Shown: in pieces, positions 1 to 5,948 of the stretch | Layout of the letters: the number at the start of each line of letters is the position of its first letter | Numbering within the stretch: the stretch's first letter is position 1 | Origin: an uncultured Collinsella sp. | Lineage (GTDB): Bacteria; Actinomycetota; Coriobacteriia; Coriobacteriales; Coriobacteriaceae | Length of the DNA stretch: 6,784 bases | Direction of reading: 5' to 3' | NCBI GenBank assembly: GCA_900549555.1 | Contig: UROO01000099.1 | Coordinates: forward strand, 1 to 6,784 | Made by a program: the position numbers and the translations under genes | The notes under the pieces: generated by a model | Told to the model about the DNA's origin: nothing | Seen by the model: only the letters and a program-made list of their open reading frames with translations | The model's database searches: none

Positions 1-48
1 TCTACACCCTAGAGTTCGTCGGCAGCGTCAGATGTGTATAAGAGACAG
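1..48. other. Illumina Nextera adapter and i5 index (non-biological)
   Basis: Bases 16-48 match the 33-nt Nextera/Tn5 read-1 adapter, ending in the 19-bp mosaic end at 30-48 (AGATGTGTATAAGAGACAG). Bases 1-7 (TCTACAC) match the end of the P5 oligo. The 8 bases between them, 8-15 (CCTAGAGT), sit exactly where the i5 index belongs and, from memory, equal the Illumina i5 index called S516. Genomic sequence therefore begins at 49. Translation of this adapter produces the familiar false peptide tails LSLIHI (minus strand) and MYKRQ (plus strand). Confidence 0.98.
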
Positions 49-1062
49 GGTGGAACCGGCATCCGCGGCGAGCACCTGCTCGACCTTGCCCGACTCGCAG
101 GAAAGCTCAAAGGCCTCGACTGCCTTAGCCTCGCCAAAGGCGCCAAGCATGCTGTCGGGGAGCTTGGTGCCGAGCGTTCCGTCGGCACGCTGAACGATCT
201 CGAGGGGCATAAAGGTGCCACCCCACAGGTAAGAGCTGGGGTCACCGCCCTCGTCACGCGTAGGAACCCAACCAAAGAGAACGCGGCGCTCGCCATCAAA
301 TGCGGTACGCGCGGCATAGTACGCGCGGCCATCGAAGGAATCGTCCGCAGGAGTGATCCAAGGACCGTTGATGGAGCGAGACATGCGGTAACGGGTCTTG
401 TTGCCATCACTGTACTCGGAGAACACCAGATACCACCAGTCGCCCATCTTAAAGAGATCAGGCATCTCGAACATGGTGTACAGGCCCGGATTCCACCAGT
501 CGCCCTGGAACTCCCAGGTATCCAGGTCCTTGGAGGTGAACTTGACCAGACGACCGGTCATCAGACGCTTGTCCTCGCCCACACGCGTGCCGAGGATGAG
601 CATGTACTCTTCGTTCTCCTCATCCCAAAGCACAAAGGGATCGCGCCAGTTGCGGTCATCGTAACCCTCCTGGGGCGGAAGCAGCGTCTCGGCGATGTTC
701 TTCTCCCACTTGACGGCGTCGTCACTCGTTGCGTGAAGAAGAACCTGCTTCATCAAGCGTGCCTTGACCTTATCGCGATTGCAGCCAGTGTAGAGCGCAT
801 GGTACTTGTCGCCCACCTTAAACACCGTGCCGGCATAAACATACTGGTCGACTTCCTCGTCGCCGCCACGCTCAAGGCTCTCGCCAAAGTCTTTGTAATT
901 GACGAAGTCCTTGGTTGTCGCGAGTGCCCAGCCAAACGGCTCTCCGAAAGGTCCGGGGTTTCGCGTGTCACGCTGATGATAGAGATAGAACGTGCCGTCC
1001 TCGCCGTACGGCATGATGTCGCCTACCCAAATTCCCTCAGGCTGGTAATACACCTTGTGCAT
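49..1062 (-). CDS. GH32-like (clan GH-J) glycoside hydrolase, 3' end missing
   Basis: Probable cytoplasmic beta-fructosidase-type hydrolase; no signal peptide is visible. The 338 genomic codons cover a five-bladed beta-propeller catalytic domain and the start of the C-terminal region. Three family landmarks are seen: an Asp in WVGDIMPY (residues 12-19, D15, where typical GH32 has WMNDPNG), an RDP triplet (R140-D141-P142) and EMPD (E199, where GH32 has the EC-P acid/base motif). The start at 1062 is chosen because GGAAAGGAAG (1069-1078) precedes it by 6 nt and the YYQPEGIWVGD start fits the family; a further upstream ATG at 1107 lacks this. Known GH32 enzymes are about 450-500 aa, so roughly 120-150 residues (the beta-sandwich) are lost. 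The apparent stop at 28 lies inside adapter and is not real. The gene lies 184 nt downstream of a LacI-family regulator with LacI-type operators between. The exact substrate (sucrose, sucrose-6-phosphate, fructan or other) cannot be told; GH43-like proteins are the main alternative. Confidence 0.82.
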
Positions 1063-1105
1063 CCGAGACTTCCTTTCCCACGAGATACTAACTCGGTACA
1101 ACTGC

Positions 1106-1134
1106 AAGATATGTCAATCGTTTTCATATGTCAA
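1106..1134 (-). promoter_or_regulatory. Candidate promoter of the GH32-like gene
   Basis: On the minus strand there is a consensus TTGACA -35 (1134-1129), a 17-nt spacer and TATCTT (1111-1106) as -10, matching 4 of 6 bases. Transcription would start near 1099 and give a leader of about 37 nt. Both boxes lie within or directly beside the tandem operator repeat, as expected for repression by blocking RNA polymerase. The call is from consensus matching only. Confidence 0.55.
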
Positions 1135-1142
1135 ACGTTTTC
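1109..1142 (-). repeat. Tandem 17-bp operator pair for the LacI-family regulator
   Basis: Two directly abutting 17-bp copies occupy 1109-1125 and 1126-1142 and differ at one base. Read on the minus strand they are GAAAACGTTTGACATAT then GAAAACGATTGACATAT. Each contains the central CG with AAA on one side that LacI-family operators usually show; the AAACGTTT core of 1126-1142 is a perfect 8-bp palindrome. They overlap the -35 box, spacer and -10 box of the hydrolase promoter. Binding by the neighbouring LacI-family protein is inferred from position and from the related site in front of that regulator's own gene. Confidence 0.65.
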
Positions 1143-1177
1143 ACACCAATACGTCTTTTCGCAGTTCCAGTCGTCGG

Positions 1178-1194
1178 CAAACGGTTGACATATG
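1178..1194 (+). promoter_or_regulatory. Third operator-like site, opposite orientation
   Basis: CAAACGGTTGACATATG on the plus strand matches the tandem operator motif (AAACGnTTGACATAT) with only the variable position changed. It is inverted relative to the tandem pair, and its centre is about 46 bp from the nearer copy, between the lacI stop and the hydrolase promoter. It could be an auxiliary operator. A degenerate partial copy (CGGCGAACGGT, 1196-1206) directly follows the same context at 21-bp spacing. Confidence 0.45.
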
Positions 1195-1246
1195 CCGGCG
1201 AACGGTCATCAGAGGCGTTTGAGGAATTCTTTTGGCACGGGATGAA

Positions 1247-2257
1247 CTACGCGGTTTTGCCCTCAATGAGTTCAACGGGGAGCTTGATATTCGATTCAGG
1301 ATTATCGCCGTTAACAAGAGCGATGATGGATTGCGCCGCGAGCTCTCCGATGCGATCGATATCTTGGCGTACGGTTGTTAAGTCAGGCATAAACGTCATA
1401 GTGCGGCGGGCGCCATCCGCGCCCACGACCTTAATATCGTCCGGAGCGCTCAAGCCGCGCTGCTTCATAACGTTGAGACAGATGGCCGCCATCGTGTCGT
1501 CTCCCGCAAAGATGCCGTCAATATCGGGGTTCTCATCGAGGATCTTCGCAACGACCGCGCTCTTTTCGTCGTCGGGCTTAACGAACTCGACCTCACGGAC
1601 AAGCGCGGGCAAACCGGCCTGCTCAACAACATCGAGGTAGGCATCGGTACGCTTATTGGCAGGCATGCGCATGCGGCTATTGCTGCGCAGGCACAGGATG
1701 CGTGAACACCCGTCATCGATCAGGCGACGCGTGGCAAGTTCGCCGATGCTATAGCTGTCGCTCGCAATCTGAACAGAGGCCTCGCCAAGGTCGCAGTCGA
1801 TACCAACCAGGCTCAAGCCCATCTCGGCATATGCCTCAGCACCGATATTGAGGGAGTTGACGATGACGCCGTCGACCATATTGCGGCGGAGCATGTCAAT
1901 ATAGGAACGCTCAAGATCGGGTCGATTGGCGCTGTTGCACAGCAACATCTTAAAGCCGTTTTCCGCCAACGTGCGCTCGACCGCCTGCACAACCTGAGCA
2001 TGGAACGGGCTGCTCACAAAGGGAACGATCATGCCGATAAGGTTCAGGCGACCGTTGAGCATGGCACGGGCGATATCGTTGGGCGTATAGTTGATGCGCT
2101 TCATCGCGGCATGGACCTTATCGCGGGTCTCTTGGCTAATATAGCCGCGATTATTAAGCACGCGAGATACCGTAGTGGGCGAAACCCCCGCCACCGCTGC
2201 AACTTCCTTGATGCCAGGCTTAGCAGAATCCTTAGAACGAGCGCCCTCGCGAGCCAT
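1247..2257 (-). CDS. LacI-family transcriptional regulator
   Basis: 336-aa sugar-responsive DNA-binding repressor of ordinary family length. An N-terminal helix-turn-helix spans about residues 16-35 (IKEVAAVAGVSPTTVSRVLN, the LacI signature). The hinge helix follows at about 60-70 (DIARAMLNGR), then the periplasmic-binding-protein-like effector domain from about residue 72 (LIGMIVPFVSSPF) to the end, with the GIFAGDDTMA segment at 248-257 and VVGADGARR at 277-285. The start at 2257 is chosen over in-frame ATGs at 2278 and 2272 because GGGGGAGGG (2262-2270) lies just upstream of it; the upstream ATGs would put that Shine-Dalgarno inside the gene. The target is inferred to be the co-oriented GH32-like gene and probably its own gene, because the same operator motif precedes both. 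The effector sugar is unknown. Confidence 0.93.
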   Translation of the reverse strand: MAREGARSKDSAKPGIKEVAAVAGVSPTTVSRVLNNRGYISQETRDKVHAAMKRINYTPNDIARAMLNGRLNLIGMIVPFVSSPFHAQVVQAVERTLAENGFKMLLCNSANRPDLERSYIDMLRRNMVDGVIVNSLNIGAEAYAEMGLSLVGIDCDLGEASVQIASDSYSIGELATRRLIDDGCSRILCLRSNSRMRMPANKRTDAYLDVVEQAGLPALVREVEFVKPDDEKSAVVAKILDENPDIDGIFAGDDTMAAICLNVMKQRGLSAPDDIKVVGADGARRTMTFMPDLTTVRQDIDRIGELAAQSIIALVNGDNPESNIKLPVELIEGKTA

Positions 2258-2275
2258 AGCACCCTCCCCCATCAA

Positions 2276-2292
2276 CATGTCATACGTTTACA
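2276..2292 (-). promoter_or_regulatory. Operator-like site in front of the LacI-family gene
   Basis: On the minus strand, TGTAAACGTATGACATG matches the tandem operator motif upstream of the hydrolase (TGAAAACGTTTGACAT) at most positions and keeps the AAACG and TGACAT blocks. It ends 18 nt before the regulator's start codon. A weak -10 (TATGCT, 2307-2302) lies just upstream, so the site would sit near the start of transcription. Autorepression is the natural reading, by inference. Confidence 0.5.
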
Positions 2293-2381
2293 TACGAACA
2301 AAGCATACCCCAACAACAGCGGGAAGACGGTAACAGTACAAGTAAGTAAACGACTCATCCAAATAATTAGGAGAGTTCCGC

Positions 2382-2562
2382 CTAAAGGGTGACTACACAG
2401 GACCCCCACCGGGCCGCTTTGGGTTACTTTCCAAAACATTTCCGCAGGACGCAAAGGGCTCCGCCGCGCGAAGCGCGCAGCGGAGCCCTTTGCATGTCCG
2501 AGGACGTTTTGGAAAGTAACCCAAAGCGGCCCGGCGATCCTGCGGGAGTTAAACCCCTTTAG
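2382..2562. repeat. Large nested palindrome between pfl operon and lacI
   Basis: Three nested arm pairs share one centre. The outer pair is CTAAAGGG (2382-2389) with CCCTTTAG (2555-2562). The middle pair is a perfect 29-bp inverted repeat, 2409-2437 with 2506-2534. The inner pair is 2451-2470 with 2474-2493, 20 bp with one C/A mismatch and a 3-nt loop (AAG). The middle and inner stems are separated by unpaired segments of 13 and 12 nt that contain similar TCCG(C)AGGACG words in direct orientation. The element begins at the stop codon of the small PFL gene. It encodes no credible protein. It may be a strong terminator, a REP/MITE-like mobile intergenic repeat, or both; which is not decidable from one copy. 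Confidence 0.9.
2451..2493 (-). terminator. Candidate terminator hairpin after the pfl genes
   Basis: The inner stem of the palindrome is a very GC-rich 20-bp hairpin (one mismatch, 3-nt loop) about 65 nt past the stop of the glycyl-radical gene on the transcribed minus strand. No U-run follows it, so it is not a textbook intrinsic terminator. Its position between two co-oriented transcription units still suggests a transcription barrier or mRNA 3'-end stabiliser. Confidence 0.4.
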
Positions 2563-2810
2563 AACTTGTCGTGGAAGGTACGCGCAATGACCTCGTCCTG
2601 CTGCTCCTTGGTGAGCGTGTGGAAGTTCACGGCATAGCCGGAAACGCGGATGGTCAGCTGCGGGTACTTCTCGGGGGGAGCCTGAGCGTCGAGCAGCGTC
2701 TCACGGTTGAAGACGTTGATGTTCAGGTGGTGGCCACCCTTCTCGGCGTAAGCGTCGAGCATGTGGACCAGGTTATCGGCCTGGGTCTCGGAAACTTCAG
2801 AAACCTTCAT
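2559..2810 (-). CDS. grcA: Separate glycyl-radical domain of pyruvate formate-lyase (GrcA/YfiD-like)
   Basis: 83-aa protein that is essentially the C-terminal glycyl-radical domain of PFL. Residues 25-83 carry GGHHLNINVFNRETLLDA, PEKYPQLTIRVSGYAVNF and the EQQDEVIARTF tail; G58 in RVSGYA is the residue that bears the stable radical in PFL (E. coli G734). Residues 11-21 (ADNLVHMLDAY) resemble the E. coli PFL segment just before that domain. The E. coli stand-alone homologue GrcA is 127 aa with an unrelated-looking N-terminus, whereas this protein has only about 10 extra residues. The start at 2810 is supported by GAAGGAGA (2817-2824), 7 nt upstream. It lies 85 nt downstream of a PFL gene that lacks this very domain, so it is inferred to be an obligatory second subunit rather than a repair spare. 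Activation needs a PflA-type radical-SAM enzyme, absent from the window. Confidence 0.93.
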   Translation of the reverse strand: MKVSEVSETQADNLVHMLDAYAEKGGHHLNINVFNRETLLDAQAPPEKYPQLTIRVSGYAVNFHTLTKEQQDEVIARTFHDKF

Positions 2811-2833
2811 AATGTGTCTCCTTCGATTAATAG

Positions 2834-2853
2834 GCGCCGGCCGAAACCGGCGC
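2834..2853 (-). other. GC-rich hairpin before the small PFL gene
   Basis: GCGCCGG (2834-2840) pairs perfectly with CCGGCGC (2847-2853) around a 6-nt loop, with an additional outer GATTA/TAATC pair (2825-2829 with 2856-2860). On the transcribed minus strand it lies 9 nt upstream of the Shine-Dalgarno of the glycyl-radical gene. It may stabilise a processed or independently started mRNA for the small subunit. Confidence 0.6.
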
Positions 2854-2869
2854 GCTAATCAGTAATCGT

Positions 2870-2894
2870 TATTGTTAGTATAGCACTAACAATA
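2870..2894 (-). promoter_or_regulatory. Palindrome with extended -10 promoter for the small PFL gene
   Basis: A perfect 10-bp inverted repeat, TATTGTTAGT (2870-2879) with ACTAACAATA (2885-2894), starts 1 nt after the stop codon of the large PFL gene. Its centre reads TGCTATACT on the minus strand (2885-2877), an extended -10 (TGn plus TATACT, 5 of 6). No good -35 is seen, which extended -10 promoters can lack. Transcription would start near 2870 and give a leader of about 60 nt. The half-sites TTGTTAG/CTAACAA resemble Rex redox-sensor half-sites, but the 7-nt gap is wrong for the usual 18-bp Rex operator. Confidence 0.45.
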
Positions 2895-2895
2895 G

Positions 2896-4947
<2,052 letters not shown>

Positions 4948-5177
4948 TGTGTAACCACGCTCCTAGTTACGTGTAATGCGGCGCTCTCTCACACCGCTGC
5001 TTATTGAATTCTTGAATTTTCGGTTTGCACTACCGGCTTCTTCCGTTCTTCATCACACGTTGGTGCAGGGAAAAACGTTTGTCCACCTTGGAACTGCAAC
5101 CCAAAACCCAAGATTTCACCCGTTTGAGAAGGATAACATAGCGACCCTCTCCATCTGGGCTGTTATATGTTTCTTTT

Positions 5178-5204
5178 TTTATATCATAAGGGCGTTTTTT
5201 ACAA
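5178..5204 (-). promoter_or_regulatory. Candidate pflB promoter
   Basis: On the minus strand, TTGTAA (5204-5199, 4 of 6) is followed after a short 15-nt spacer by TATAAA (5183-5178, 5 of 6), which has an upstream TG making an extended -10 (TGATATAAA). Transcription would begin near 5172 and leave an untranslated leader of about 225 nt before pflB. It is the best promoter-like match upstream of pflB found by eye; the spacer is short and alternatives closer to the gene (TATGTT, 5143-5138) have weaker -35 boxes. Confidence 0.35.
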
Positions 5205-5331
5205 ACCCGCAGGAAATGCGAGCGCGAACAACTACCGTTCACCGATTTGTATGTTATTTTTCCTTGCCTTTGTACGACGTTCGCTCTAGCTGTTATGCCA
5301 GCTTTAGCAGGGTAAAGTGCCTCTGAGTAGG

Positions 5332-5420
5332 CTTTAGGACATGCCTAGAGATCTACTCCCTAACTTTACTGGCACCGACGGTGCACGGAGGTCGCCTAAA
5401 GGTAGTTTTCTAGGCATGTC
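5332..5420. repeat. Inverted repeats with two crossing pairings upstream of marR
   Basis: A perfect 12-bp inverted repeat joins GACATGCCTAGA (5338-5349) to TCTAGGCATGTC (5409-5420). Inside it are a GCACC-GAC-GGTGC hairpin (5372-5384) and a CTCC/GGAG pair (5356-5359 with 5387-5390). A second 7-bp pair, CTTTAGG (5332-5338) with CCTAAAG (5395-5401), crosses the first and shares base 5338, so the two foldings compete. The element lies 78-167 nt before the marR start. It could be a structured mRNA leader, a regulator-binding region or a small inserted repeat. Confidence 0.7.
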
Positions 5421-5458
5421 TCAAAATCTACTGTATAGGGCGCGCGTGCAAGGGTATC

Positions 5459-5507
5459 ATCTTTCACCGAAAATAGTTTCTAGTGTTAGGGGTTTTCGGT
5501 GGAAGAT
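5459..5507 (+). promoter_or_regulatory. Inverted repeat enclosing the marR ribosome site and start codon
   Basis: Bases 5459-5473 pair with 5493-5507 over 15 bp with a single G/U, including a perfect 9-bp CACCGAAAA/TTTTCGGTG core; a further GGTATC/GATACC match (5453-5458 with 5505-5510) is an alternative outer pairing. The right arm contains the GTG start codon (5499-5501) and the 19-nt loop holds the AGGGG Shine-Dalgarno (5488-5492). As RNA it would hide the start of translation; as DNA it could be a pair of MarR sites, since a -10-like TATCAT (5455-5460) lies at its left edge. Confidence 0.6.
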
Positions 5508-5948
5508 ACCGATTTCCGTGAACTTGGGCGTCAGCTCCTTACCGAGTTTGGCAGCATGCATCAGCGCATTTCGCGCTTTGCGGACAAAGCTCTCGGCGGC
5601 GAGATGGCCGTCATGCGCGCCCTCATACTCGCCGGCGGTTCGCTCACGCCGAGCGAACTCGCTGATCGCGCCTGGGTCTCGAGTGCCCGCATCGCCAATA
5701 TCCTACGCGCTCTCGAAGCCAAGGGCTGGGTTGAGCGTGAGCACTCAAAAACCGACCGTCGTCGCGTACACGTCACGGTGACCGACAAGGGATTCCATGA
5801 TCTTGAAATCAAGCGTCGGGAATTCGAGGACCGCACCACGGCTTTCCTCGAGCAGCTCGGCGAAACAGATACCCAAGAGATGGTGCGCCTTTTAAGACGT
5901 GCCAACGAAATTATCGACCGCAACCAAGAAAGGAGAGATGCCGAGTGA
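5499..5948 (+). CDS. MarR-family transcriptional regulator
   Basis: 149-aa winged-helix regulator of normal MarR length. Helical dimerisation segments flank the DNA-binding core. The recognition region is about residues 49-80 (LTPSELADRAWVSSARIANILRALEAKGWVER), and the wing follows at 83-95 with the family's DRRRVHVTVT signature. The GTG start at 5499 is preferred because AGGGG lies 6 nt upstream and it keeps the N-terminal helix; the next in-frame ATG (5556) would remove 19 residues and has no good ribosome site. The stop overlaps the next gene's start by 4 nt (GTGA), so it is translationally coupled to an ABC exporter, which it probably represses together with itself. The ligand is unknown. 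Confidence 0.93.
   Translation: MEDTDFRELGRQLLTEFGSMHQRISRFADKALGGEMAVMRALILAGGSLTPSELADRAWVSSARIANILRALEAKGWVEREHSKTDRRRVHVTVTDKGFHDLEIKRREFEDRTTAFLEQLGETDTQEMVRLLRRANEIIDRNQERRDAE

Larger units (their letters stand above)
4948..5498. other. Divergent intergenic region between pflB and marR
   Basis: 551 bp with no credible protein gene and noticeably more A/T-rich than the flanking genes, including runs such as 5171-5184. It must carry the pfl promoter (minus) and the marR promoter (plus). A direct repeat TTGAATTC/TTGAATTT lies at 5005-5020. The half nearest marR (5301-5510) is dense in inverted repeats. No clear FNR or Rex palindrome was found by eye. Confidence 0.8.

Noticed and set aside
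34..1188. 384-aa open frame on the plus strand antisense to the hydrolase
   Set aside because: It starts inside adapter (MYKRQ) and mirrors the GH32-like gene, crossing that gene's promoter and operators.
2272..2454. 60-aa open frame starting in the large palindrome upstream of lacI
   Set aside because: It begins with a non-ATG codon inside the inner hairpin, with no ribosome site and no family resemblance.
2382..2562. CRISPR array or insertion sequence
   Set aside because: The repeats are inverted and nested rather than regularly spaced direct repeats, and there is no transposase or other coding capacity.
2870..2894. Rex (NADH-sensing repressor) operator
   Set aside because: Half-sites TTGTTAG/CTAACAA look right, but they are separated by 7 nt instead of the usual 4, which shifts them by about a third of a helical turn; kept only as a remark.
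2811..2895. Frameshift or sequencing error as cause of the two-piece PFL
   Set aside because: The gap holds a proper stop, two stable hairpins and a well-spaced Shine-Dalgarno, and both proteins have extra terminal residues of their own; single-base errors cannot produce 85 nt of such sequence.
4976..5326. 116-aa open frame in the pflB-marR intergenic region
   Set aside because: No Shine-Dalgarno, no recognisable family, and A/T-rich composition unlike the genes around it; it overlaps the candidate pflB promoter.
5341..5781. 146-aa open frame starting at ATG upstream of marR
   Set aside because: Different frame from the clear MarR protein, no ribosome site, and it begins inside the inverted repeat.
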